Source: Flavobacteriaceae bacterium MAR_2009_75
GTDB lineage: Bacteria; Bacteroidota; Bacteroidia; Flavobacteriales; Flavobacteriaceae
Length of the DNA stretch: 64,000 nucleotides
Assembly (NCBI GenBank): GCA_002813285.1
Contig: PHTZ01000001.1
Location: 2,169,501 to 2,233,500 of the forward strand
Direction: 5' to 3'
The notes beneath the pieces are model-generated. The model was given only the letters and a program-made list of their open reading frames with translations, was not told the DNA's origin and ran no database searches. Position numbers and translations under genes: made by a program. Of the stretch, positions 36,160-43,917 are shown piece by piece (position 1 is the first letter of the stretch; every line of letters begins with the position of its first letter).

Positions 36160-36183
36160 AAGCCCTGACAAATGTCAGGGCTT
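36160..36183 (-). terminator. Terminator of the ompA gene
   Basis: The perfect 11-bp stem AAGCCCTGACA/TGTCAGGGCTT (36160-36170 and 36173-36183) is followed on the minus strand by a T-rich run. It lies 27 nt after the OmpA stop and upstream of the AddB-like start at 36144. Confidence 0.88.
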
Positions 36184-36209
36184 AATGTATTCAATTGTGT
36201 GAAATTAAC

Positions 36210-37550
36210 TTATTTCACCAAGTTGATTTCAACTCTTCTGTTTTCTTTTCTACCACTTCTTGTGTTGTTAGAAGCGATTGGCTTGTCTTCACCGTAACCG
36301 ATAGCAGACAATCTGAACTCTTCGATGCCTTTGTCAACCAAGAACTCTTTTACAGAAAGGGCTCTAGACTCAGAAAGACTTTGGTTCAATTTCTGGCTAC
36401 CAACACTATCAGTGTGACCTTCTACTGTAAACTTAGCAGTTGGGTACTCTTTCAAGATGGTGATGATATCTACCATAACTGAAGTTGATTCAGCTTTGAT
36501 TGAAGATTTACCAGTGTCGAACAAGATTGTTCTAGCGTACTCATTCAATTGCTTTTGAACTTCTTCGGTAACCTCAGGACAACCGGCGTTAGCTACAGTA
36601 CCAGCAACATCTGGACACTTGTCATCTTTATCTAATACACTATCACCGTCAGAATCTGGCCATGGACATCCTTTGTTTTCAGCAGGACCTGCTTCATTAG
36701 GACACTCATCATCACCATCAGCAACACCGTCACCGTCAGCATCAGGACAACCAGCTAAGTTAGCCAATCCAGCAACATCTGGACACTTGTCATCTTTATC
36801 AGCAACACCGTCACCGTCAGCATCAGGACAACCGTTCATTTCGGCAGAACCAGCTTCATTAGGACAAGCATCTTTGCTATCTTCGATTCCATCGCCATCA
36901 GCATCAGGACAACCGTTGAAAGCTTCTAGACCAGCAACTTCTGGGCAAGCATCATCTTTATCGTAGATACCATCACCGTCAGTATCAGTTCCACCGAACT
37001 TAACTGCGATACCGGCCATATGTTGCCAGTGCTTAGCAAGGTAATCTTCGAAAGCATGCTTGTAAGAAGTCTGAACTGTAAGACCGATGTTATCAGTAAA
37101 CCAGAAGTTGATACCAACTCCACCATTTGCTGTACCAGCACCGATTTCATCGATCCAAGTATAACCACCACCAATCTCAACGAAAGGATCGATTACCGTA
37201 CCTTCAATAAAGTTATATTTAATCGTACCATCTATAGCGTAATGAGAAAGGTCATCAACACCAACATCTCCTAATTTGTCGATTTTGTTCAAAGAACCTC
37301 TAGCACCAACAGAGAAACCGTTGCCTACGTACTTTGATACACCAACGTAAGAGATAGAGGGAAGAATGTTCCAGTGGTCGGTCGCATTGAAAAGCTGACT
37401 ACCGAAACCGCCATCGTCACCTGTTGGGTAAGTGTCTATGGCATTAACCCCAAAACTTACCTGCCAAGGGTTATTCTCGTCTTGCGCTTGTATGTTGTTA
37501 ACCCCTACTATTAGCAGGACAACAACCAATAATTTGCTAAGATGTTTCAT
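36210..37550 (-). CDS. OmpA-family outer membrane protein with TSP3 repeats
   Basis: From ATG 37550 the protein is 446 residues; a TTG two codons earlier is less likely. Signal peptide about 1-22 (ending IQAQ). Residues about 25-195 form an N-terminal beta-barrel. Five thrombospondin-type-3 calcium-binding repeats (DADGDGxxDxxDxCP) follow to about 330. The C-terminal OmpA domain binds peptidoglycan ([43 protein letters not shown]). This is an abundant structural protein anchoring the outer membrane to the wall. It has a consensus promoter and a strong terminator, so it is monocistronic. Confidence 0.93.
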   Translation of the reverse strand: MKHLSKLLVVVLLIVGVNNIQAQDENNPWQVSFGVNAIDTYPTGDDGGFGSQLFNATDHWNILPSISYVGVSKYVGNGFSVGARGSLNKIDKLGDVGVDDLSHYAIDGTIKYNFIEGTVIDPFVEIGGGYTWIDEIGAGTANGGVGINFWFTDNIGLTVQTSYKHAFEDYLAKHWQHMAGIAVKFGGTDTDGDGIYDKDDACPEVAGLEAFNGCPDADGDGIEDSKDACPNEAGSAEMNGCPDADGDGVADKDDKCPDVAGLANLAGCPDADGDGVADGDDECPNEAGPAENKGCPWPDSDGDSVLDKDDKCPDVAGTVANAGCPEVTEEVQKQLNEYARTILFDTGKSSIKAESTSVMVDIITILKEYPTAKFTVEGHTDSVGSQKLNQSLSESRALSVKEFLVDKGIEEFRLSAIGYGEDKPIASNNTRSGRKENRRVEINLVK

Positions 37551-37584
37551 GTTCAAATTTTTAAGTTTAAGTGTTTATTAGCTG

Positions 37585-37614
37585 CAAATGTAAGTTGTTA
37601 AATATTATTAACAA
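37585..37614 (-). promoter_or_regulatory. Consensus Bacteroidota promoter of ompA
   Basis: The minus strand reads TTG (37614-37612), a 19-nt spacer, then TACATTTG (37592-37585), an exact fit to TTG/N19/TAnnTTTG. Transcription would begin about 28 nt before the ATG at 37550. Confidence 0.8.
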
Positions 37615-37663
37615 AATCAATTTCCTATTTTTTTTAACGCTTTTTATAGGGAAAACAATGCAT

Positions 37664-38857
37664 TTAAACGATTTTTAAGGCCTTACCGACTTCGGTGAAA
37701 GCATCGATAGCTTGGTCTAAATGCTTCATCTCGTGGGCCGCCGACAATTGTACGCGAATTCTTGCTTTACCCTTAGGAACTACCGGATAAAAAAATCCGA
37801 TTACATATACATTTTTCTCTAATAGTTGCTTTGCCATTTCTTGGGCCACTTTCGCATCATATAACATAATAGGTACAATGGCCGAATCTCCATCAACGAT
37901 ATCAAAACCTGCATCTTTAATTCCTTTTTTAAAATATTCAGTGTTTTTCTGAAGCTTATCGCGCAATGAAGTGTCATTCTGTAAAAGTTCAAAAACTTTG
38001 ATAGACGCCCCCACGATTGCCGGGGCCAATGAATTTGAGAACAAATAAGGTCTTGAACGCTGGCGTAAAATTTCAATAATTTCTTTTCTCGCAGTGGTAT
38101 AACCGCCCATAGCACCTCCCAGGGCTTTGCCCAGGGTGCCCGTTATGATATCGATTCTACCCATGACCCCTTTTTCTTCCAAGGTTCCACGACCGGTTTC
38201 TCCTATAAAGCCTGTCGCATGACATTCATCGATCATCACTAGAGCGTCATATTTATCTGCCAGGTCACAGATAGCATCAAGTGGTGCTACTAGGCCATCC
38301 ATAGAAAAAACCCCATCAGTCACAATAATTTTGAATCGGGCATCATCTGCATTAGCTTGTTGCAATTGTTTTTCCAAATCTTTCATATCGCTATTGGCAT
38401 AACGGTATCTTTTGGCCTTGCATAACCTTACCCCATCAATAATCGAAGCGTGGTTGAGCGAATCTGATATGATAGCATCTTGTGCCGTAAGCAAAGGTTC
38501 GAAGACCCCGCCATTGGCATCGAATGCCGCTGCATATAATATGGTATCCTCAGTCCCGTAGAAATCAGCAATTTTAGATTCTAACTCTTTATGAATGTCT
38601 TGAGTACCGCAAATGAATCGAACCGATGACATACCGAAGCCATGGGTATCTAAAGTATCTTTTGCGGCCTGTATGACTTCCGGGTGTGAAGACAGACCCA
38701 AATAATTATTGGCGCAAAAATTAATAACCTCTGAACCATCGGCCAATTTTATTTCGGCGCCTTGAGGTGAAACGATGATTCGTTCATCTTTATAAAGGCC
38801 ATCTTCTTTAATCTGATTGATTTCACTTTTTAAGTGCTCTTCTATTTTTCCGTACAT
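37664..38857 (-). CDS. kbl: Glycine C-acetyltransferase (2-amino-3-ketobutyrate CoA ligase)
   Basis: This 397-residue PLP enzyme of the alpha-oxoamine synthase family has [16 protein letters not shown] near the N-terminus, [15 protein letters not shown] for PLP ring contacts and [14 protein letters not shown] with the Schiff-base lysine. Its length matches Kbl. It interconverts glycine plus acetyl-CoA and 2-amino-3-ketobutyrate in threonine catabolism. The usual partner threonine dehydrogenase is not adjacent. Related 8-amino-7-oxononanoate synthase and serine palmitoyltransferase share the fold, but the early motif favours Kbl. Confidence 0.92.
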   Translation of the reverse strand: MYGKIEEHLKSEINQIKEDGLYKDERIIVSPQGAEIKLADGSEVINFCANNYLGLSSHPEVIQAAKDTLDTHGFGMSSVRFICGTQDIHKELESKIADFYGTEDTILYAAAFDANGGVFEPLLTAQDAIISDSLNHASIIDGVRLCKAKRYRYANSDMKDLEKQLQQANADDARFKIIVTDGVFSMDGLVAPLDAICDLADKYDALVMIDECHATGFIGETGRGTLEEKGVMGRIDIITGTLGKALGGAMGGYTTARKEIIEILRQRSRPYLFSNSLAPAIVGASIKVFELLQNDTSLRDKLQKNTEYFKKGIKDAGFDIVDGDSAIVPIMLYDAKVAQEMAKQLLEKNVYVIGFFYPVVPKGKARIRVQLSAAHEMKHLDQAIDAFTEVGKALKIV

Positions 38858-38973
38858 ATAATTGTTATCTGAATATAATATTTGATAAATCTCTTAAAAT
38901 CAAGTTATTTATTAAATGATTAGGGTTCTTTTCAAAAATAGAAAATAAGTATGTTGCATTCATTAAATACAAA

Positions 38974-39117
38974 ATGAATATTATGAAATCTAAAATATTA
39001 GGAGTAGCCGCTGCCTTGACCCGAAGCCGTAAATACACTTTAGCTCTTGTTGGAGCACAATTTGCTTACTTGGGCTATAAATATTGGAAAGAGAAGAAAA
39101 CCAAAAAAAATCGATAA
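38974..39117 (+). CDS. Short 47-residue hypothetical protein
   Basis: The frame begins MNIMKSKILGVAAALTR, has a moderately hydrophobic stretch (TLALVGAQFAYLGYKYW) and a lysine-rich tail, and ends 11 nt before the convergent AddA-like stop. A second ATG at 38983 is possible. The amphipathic layout suggests a small membrane-associated protein. It lies between the divergent kbl start and the AddA-like gene, on the opposite strand from both. I do not recognise it. Confidence 0.5.
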   Translation: MNIMKSKILGVAAALTRSRKYTLALVGAQFAYLGYKYWKEKKTKKNR

Positions 39118-39128
39118 CAAGAAGTAGA

Positions 39129-42100
39129 CTACACGAATTCGGCAAGCACTAAATCATTAATATAGACTATTATTCTTTTTTCGACTATGAACCCCATACT
39201 CTCAAGTGTATCTGAATACCTGTAGAGTTGTTCTTTATATTTCGGGTTTCGCATACCTGTTTTATAGTCGATAAGCACCGCATTATTATTATTCAAAACA
39301 ATTCTGTCAGGTCTCAAAAGTTCGCCTGTTTCGGTGATGATGTCTTTTTCATTTTTAATGATATTACCTGTTTGGTAATAACTGTTCAAATCTGGATGTT
39401 TCAATACCTTATTCAAACTCTTCTCAAAATCGGATAACTCGGATTGAGAGATAATGCCTTGATTGATACTTTTCTCCAAAGCGGCATCAATTTCATCTTT
39501 GGTTTCTATTAAACCGAGAATATGATGCATACGGTTACCTTGCAGTATGGCTTCCTCCCTTGCACTATCCCAAAGCATACCTCCTCTGGTCAATATTTTA
39601 AATGCCGGCCTGTCTTTTTGAGTTACCACAAAGTCTACTCTGCTTTGCTGAATTGCCGTAGTTTTGGAAGCGTTCTCGACTAGTTCACCGAAGGTATATG
39701 TAAGCTTTTCACTGTTCCATAGACCCTTGCTTATGAGATATTCAATGAACAGCCCCGAATAATAATCGGTTTTGTGAATTCCATTTCTATTCAAATCTTT
39801 CTCGCTTACAATATATAAACCCTTTTCAGCTCGTGTAAGTGCCACATATAGTACGTTAAATGAATCAAGTTCCATTAGATGCTCTTCTTCGGTAAATAAA
39901 TTTTCAGCTACCTGCCCATACTCAACAACTTCTTTCTTTTCATTGATCAACACTTCATCAAAACCATCTGAAAATTCCGGATTCAGTGGTAGCCACATTT
40001 TTTTCTGCCCTGCCAAGCGTTTGTAAATATTGTCATTCGCAAAAGGAAAAATTACAAAGGGAAACTCTAAACCCTTAGATTTGTGAATACTCATGATTCG
40101 CACCGCAGCAACGTGCTCAGGGGCCGAAAGGCTTAATTTGTCTTTCTTTTTTTCCCAATACTCTAAAAAAGTATGTATGCCAGCACCTTCTTTTCTTTCT
40201 ACATCTAATACCTCATCTAAAAGATAGATAACGTAAGCGTCAGAATCGGGCATTAATTCAAATTGCCTAATGGCCAATTCGATACCATCGTAAACCGAAA
40301 TTTGTTTCAAGGCATCGATGCTAAAGCTAAATCTTGACAAGAATAACTGTGATACCGCATTCAAATTTTGATATATGAACTGATGCTGACCATCTTCTTT
40401 AGCTGAGAGATAATTTAAGAGGTCGTAAGCTACTTCAGAATTTTCACGATCTGCGGCGTATTTCAGTAAATTGACAAGAAATCGAACCTTATCGCTGCTA
40501 TTGAGCAACAGGCTTTCCGATGATATGGTCGGTATTGCATTTTGAGTGAGATAATCCGCAAGGAAAACTCCATCTTTATTACTACGTACCAAAATACATA
40601 TTTCACCGTACGAGTAATCTTTATCTCGAATACCTTGAATTAAGTTCAAAACTTCTTTACCGTACATTTCATTCTTGTCGAATTCATCATCTTTCTCGAT
40701 AAAACTGAGTTGAACTATTCCTCCCGTTTTTGGGTTTACGCCTTGCCGATTGCCTTCTTTGAACAATGTACCATATGTGATATTATTCAAATAAGAGCTG
40801 GTAGCGGTAAAGAACTCATTGTTAAAATTAATTATCTGATCGTGGCTCCGGTAATTTACCGGTAAGCTGTAGGTTTCTGGAGGCACTACAAAAGGATTGG
40901 CGACCTTTATGGCCAAGTTTAAAAATTGTTCGGCCCGGCCCCCACGCCAGCGATAAATAGCCTGTTTTGCATCACCGACCAAGAATAGAGAACCTCGTTT
41001 GCCCAACATGTCTTCGCTTTCAAGAGCGTTCGCTATGAGCGGTACTAAATTATTCCATTGCAGTACTGACGTGTCTTGAAACTCATCGATAAAATAATGT
41101 CGGTATTTTTCACCCAAACGTTCATAGATAAAAGGGGCAGGTTGATTTTTTATCTCTTTTGAAATTAATGTATTGAATTCAGATATAATCAGCTGGTCAC
41201 GTTCTTCTTGCAAGGTCTTTACTTCTTGCTGAATGGCATTGAGAACGGTTAAGGGTACTATGTTACCATAGGCATTCTTTAGAAATAACAACTGATAAAA
41301 ATCTGTTCGTATTGCTGTAAACAACTGGGCAAATTGTGCGTGAAGTATGTCTAAGGTCGATTTGACTTGCTCTGGTGACGATTTGTTGTATAGCTTGGTG
41401 GTGTCAAAATTTTGTTTCCAACCCGCATTGTAATCGATATCAAAATCACCTTTCGAAATTTTCAACATAAAATTAGGAAAAGAGCTTCGAGTAAAATCAG
41501 AGTACTCCAAACCATTATCATCAATGATGTCCAAAGCCTTTTCCGCAAGTTCGACCAAATGCTTTTCAATAGCTTTTTGACCTTTGCTCAACTTGCTTTT
41601 GAGTTGTAGGAAGTCTTCTATTTCCTTATTTCTTAATTTAGCAAGGTGTTCGGCATGATTTTCACTAAAAATCAACTTACCGATATTATAAAGGTCATAA
41701 GTAATATCCCAACTTTTGTCACCATCTATTTTTTCCAAAGCAAAATCAAGCAAGACTTTGGTCAATTTTTCATCTGAACCCGCCCTCTGCACTAATCTTG
41801 CTATCGCTTCATCAAGTAATAAGTCGGTGTCTAAAACAACTTCGAAATTCTGGGGGATTTTAAGGTCTTTGGCAAAGGTTCTTATAATACGATGGGTAAA
41901 CTTATCTATCGTCGATATATCGAAAAAAGCATAATTGTGCAGAATTTCTTTAAGTGTTTCTTTTGAACGTTGTCGAAGTTCTTCGACACCCAACGAAAGT
42001 TCTTTGCAAATATCTTGAAATAATACTGGTGCACCCTCTAATTCCGCAATCTTAGAAAATTCAAAAAGACTGTCTAAAATTCGTCTTTTCATTTCGTTTA

Positions 42101-42245
42101 CCGCCTTATTGGTGAAGGTAATTGCCAATATTTTTTGGTACCCTCCCTTTTTCTGAAGTATGATTTTTAAGTACTCTTTGGTGAGGGTATGGGTTTTTCC
42201 CGAACCCGCTGATGCGTTGTATATTTTGAAGGGTGCGTCTTGCAA
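39129..42245 (-). CDS. AddA-like UvrD-family helicase-nuclease
   Basis: No ATG precedes the Walker A motif. From TTG 42245 the protein is 1038 residues and starts (M)QDAPFKIYNASAGSGKT, which is how such proteins usually begin; a TTG at 42290 would add 15 residues. Helicase motifs: NASAGSGKTHTLT (Walker A), ITFTNKAVNEMKRR, YHYFIDEFQDTS-type Walker B (DEFQDT), VGDAKQAIYRWRGG, MSIHKSKGLEFP and YVALTRAEKGLY. A C-terminal RecB-type nuclease remnant has LRPDRIV and LIDYKTG. It is the probable motor subunit of the AddAB-type repair complex with the 33403-36144 product. Confidence 0.9.
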   Translation of the reverse strand: MQDAPFKIYNASAGSGKTHTLTKEYLKIILQKKGGYQKILAITFTNKAVNEMKRRILDSLFEFSKIAELEGAPVLFQDICKELSLGVEELRQRSKETLKEILHNYAFFDISTIDKFTHRIIRTFAKDLKIPQNFEVVLDTDLLLDEAIARLVQRAGSDEKLTKVLLDFALEKIDGDKSWDITYDLYNIGKLIFSENHAEHLAKLRNKEIEDFLQLKSKLSKGQKAIEKHLVELAEKALDIIDDNGLEYSDFTRSSFPNFMLKISKGDFDIDYNAGWKQNFDTTKLYNKSSPEQVKSTLDILHAQFAQLFTAIRTDFYQLLFLKNAYGNIVPLTVLNAIQQEVKTLQEERDQLIISEFNTLISKEIKNQPAPFIYERLGEKYRHYFIDEFQDTSVLQWNNLVPLIANALESEDMLGKRGSLFLVGDAKQAIYRWRGGRAEQFLNLAIKVANPFVVPPETYSLPVNYRSHDQIINFNNEFFTATSSYLNNITYGTLFKEGNRQGVNPKTGGIVQLSFIEKDDEFDKNEMYGKEVLNLIQGIRDKDYSYGEICILVRSNKDGVFLADYLTQNAIPTISSESLLLNSSDKVRFLVNLLKYAADRENSEVAYDLLNYLSAKEDGQHQFIYQNLNAVSQLFLSRFSFSIDALKQISVYDGIELAIRQFELMPDSDAYVIYLLDEVLDVERKEGAGIHTFLEYWEKKKDKLSLSAPEHVAAVRIMSIHKSKGLEFPFVIFPFANDNIYKRLAGQKKMWLPLNPEFSDGFDEVLINEKKEVVEYGQVAENLFTEEEHLMELDSFNVLYVALTRAEKGLYIVSEKDLNRNGIHKTDYYSGLFIEYLISKGLWNSEKLTYTFGELVENASKTTAIQQSRVDFVVTQKDRPAFKILTRGGMLWDSAREEAILQGNRMHHILGLIETKDEIDAALEKSINQGIISQSELSDFEKSLNKVLKHPDLNSYYQTGNIIKNEKDIITETGELLRPDRIVLNNNNAVLIDYKTGMRNPKYKEQLYRYSDTLESMGFIVEKRIIVYINDLVLAEFV

Positions 42246-42364
42246 GTGCTTTTTTACGCAAAATAAGGATTCTATTAGAGTTCTTAACAAATAATTAAGG
42301 GATTTTGTTTGTTAAAAAACGTACTTTTCAACTTACTAAATAATAATCTATAAAATTAAGTAAT

Positions 42365-42973
42365 ATGGCTTTTGAACTACCAAAATTACCCTATTCATAC
42401 GATGCTCTTGAACCTAACATTGACGCTCGTACCATGGAGATTCACCATACAAAACACCATAATGGTTACACGACTAAATTGAACAACGCCATCGAAGGCA
42501 CAGATTTGGCCGGAAAGTCTATTGAAGACATTCTCGAGAATCTTGACATGTCTAATAGCGCAGTTCGAAATAATGGCGGGGGCTTTTATAACCACTCTCT
42601 TTTTTGGGAAGTTATGTCACCTGACGGCGGCGGAAAACCTTCTGGTGAACTAGCCGAAGCGATTAATGATGCTTATGGCTCATTCGAAGACTTTAAAGAA
42701 AAGTTTAGCAGTGCTGCTGGCGGTCAGTTCGGTTCTGGTTGGGCATGGCTTTGTGTTCACAAAGGTGGAAAAGTAGAAGTATGCAGCACGCCTAACCAAG
42801 ACAACCCGGTAATGCCTAATGTTGGCTGTGGAGGTCAACCGATTCTTGGGTTGGATGTTTGGGAACATGCTTATTATTTGAACTATCAAAATCAGCGCCC
42901 TGCATATATTGATGCATTTTTTAATGTAATCAATTGGGATAAAGTTTCAGAATTATACTCTAGCAATAAATAG
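42365..42973 (+). CDS. sodA: Superoxide dismutase, probably manganese type
   Basis: This 202-residue cytoplasmic enzyme has the Fe/Mn SOD fold. Metal ligands are His27 (EIHHTKHH), the His of FYNHSLFW, and Asp and His in DVWEHAYY. A glycine in GGGFYNHS and the glutamine in PNQDNPVM match positions that favour manganese over iron. It converts superoxide to hydrogen peroxide and oxygen. It is divergent from the AddA-like gene across about 75-120 nt and is ended by a very strong 16-bp terminator. Confidence 0.95.
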   Translation: MAFELPKLPYSYDALEPNIDARTMEIHHTKHHNGYTTKLNNAIEGTDLAGKSIEDILENLDMSNSAVRNNGGGFYNHSLFWEVMSPDGGGKPSGELAEAINDAYGSFEDFKEKFSSAAGGQFGSGWAWLCVHKGGKVEVCSTPNQDNPVMPNVGCGGQPILGLDVWEHAYYLNYQNQRPAYIDAFFNVINWDKVSELYSSNK

Positions 42974-42993
42974 AGAAAGAAAATTGACTAATT

Positions 42994-43030
42994 AAAAAGT
43001 CCCGGTCGTAGCTAACGACCGGGACTTTTT
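42994..43030 (+). terminator. Strong terminator of the superoxide dismutase gene
   Basis: A perfect 16-bp stem (42994-43009 and 43015-43030, core GTCCCGGTCGT) with a 5-nt loop is followed by TT, so the T-run totals seven. It begins 21 nt after the stop codon. Confidence 0.93.
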
Positions 43031-43084
43031 TTGCTTTGAACTATATGGTTTCATTTAAAAATAGCCCTCTGAACAGTACTTTTT

Positions 43085-43162
43085 TAAAATAGAAAAGGGC
43101 GGAGAAGTCTCCACCCTTTTCGTCCCAAATCTTACCATAAACTTAACCTACTTATGCTATGG
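43085..43162 (-). ncRNA. Tandem small RNA candidate, copy 1
   Basis: On the minus strand a 40-nt block (43162-43123, begins CCATAGCATAAG) leads into a 13-bp hairpin (43120-43108 with 43105-43093) and TTTTCTATTTT. One stem pair is G-U if read on the minus strand but C-A on the plus strand, which favours minus-strand transcription. The block has two or three differences from the other copies. The upstream -7 element is poor (GTATTTTA at 43176-43169), so this may be the weakest copy. Confidence 0.6.
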
Positions 43163-43280
43163 CAGCACTAAAATACTGGTATTGTGGGAAATAAAAAAAG
43201 AAATTTTATAAATTTTAAGGCTTTTTTTTAACAAAAAATGAGCTTAAAAGTGTTAACACTATGAATTACTGGTGTTTCGC

Positions 43281-43354
43281 GAAAATAAAAAGGCGGAGCA
43301 TTGCTCCGCCTTTTCCCCAAATCTTACCATGAACTTAACCTACTTATGCTATGG
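43281..43354 (-). ncRNA. Tandem small RNA candidate, copy 2
   Basis: On the minus strand the conserved 40-nt block (43354-43315) is followed by a perfect 12-bp hairpin with GGCGGAGC/GCTCCGCC core (43314-43303 with 43299-43288) and TTTTTATTTTC. TATATTTG at 43367-43360, an exact -7 promoter match, ends 5 nt before the block, so transcription should start at the block. No TTG -33 element is evident. Confidence 0.68.
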
Positions 43355-43528
43355 TTCTCCAAATATAGAGTGATTGATTTCGTAAAAAAAAGGTTTTAGA
43401 TAAACGTACACTTAAGTGGTCGAAATACCTATCGAGTGGTGTTTATCAATATAAAGGGAGGTGTTTTGAAAATGATCGTGAAACTAAATAGTATCCTTGG
43501 CAGTAGAAATATTCAAAGACCTATTCGT

Positions 43529-43602
43529 AAAAATAAAAAGGTGGAGCGTTGCTCCACCTTTTCCCCAAATCTTACCATGAACTTAACCTACTTATGCTAT
43601 GG
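43529..43602 (-). ncRNA. Tandem small RNA candidate, copy 3
   Basis: The 40-nt block (43602-43563) is identical to copy 2. The hairpin has a GGTGGAGC/GCTCCACC core (43562-43551 with 43547-43536), so one base pair changed on both sides relative to copy 2. TTTTTATTTTTA follows. TATATTTG at 43615-43608 is the matching -7 element, at the same distance as in copy 2. Confidence 0.68.
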
Positions 43603-43733
43603 TCCTCCAAATATAAAGCGGGTATTTACGGTTCTAAAAGTTCTTTGTTGAACGGTCTATAAACTAGGATAAAGTGCTATAAGCGCCCGGTCGCAAATCT
43701 CAAAATTAACTCTCTCGGTACTACCAAGCTTAT

Positions 43734-43810
43734 TGAAATAAAAAAGGTGGAGAAATCTCCACCTTTTTTGCCCCAAATCTTACCATGAACTTAACCTACT
43801 TATGCTATGG
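43734..43810 (-). ncRNA. Tandem small RNA candidate, copy 4
   Basis: The 40-nt block (43810-43771) is identical to copies 2 and 3. The hairpin has GGTGGAGA/TCTCCACC (43768-43756 with 43753-43741), again a paired change from copy 3, followed by TTTTTTATTTC. The -7 element is TAATTTTA at 43824-43817, with a TTG about 23 nt further upstream. This is the copy nearest the purF stop. Confidence 0.66.
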
Positions 43811-43917
43811 CAAGACTAAAATTATGTATGCATGCTACGTATAAGTACAAAAAGACGTTGAAAGGCTTAGAATATCGATGAAATACCTTAATTCAAGTAT
43901 TTCATCGGGTAAATTGA

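Larger units (their letters stand above)
43093..43810 (-). repeat. Array of four tandem hairpin-plus-block repeats
   Basis: Four units of about 70 nt recur at spacings of 195, 248 and 205 nt in the 944 nt between the convergent sod and purF genes. Within units the 40-nt block is nearly invariant and hairpins covary; between units the 125-180 nt of sequence is unrelated. No protein-coding gene is credible in this interval. Confidence 0.85.

Noticed and set aside
33403-36171. Longer start for the AddB-like gene at 36171
   Set aside because: It would place the start inside the ompA terminator stem; ATG 36144 fits better.
36619-36966. 115-residue plus-strand protein opposite ompA
   Set aside because: It is a low-complexity Ser/Pro-rich antisense shadow of the TSP3 repeats.
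43436-43651. 71-residue plus-strand protein
   Set aside because: It runs across a small RNA copy including the hairpin, has no family resemblance and no conserved start signal.
43085-43824. CRISPR array
   Set aside because: The repeats contain internal terminator hairpins and are 195-248 nt apart with unequal, unrelated 125-180 nt gaps; no cas genes are in the window.
43877-43906. Terminator after purF
   Set aside because: The 10-bp stem GATGAAATAC/GTATTTCATC has no T-run on the minus strand, so it is not called as a terminator.
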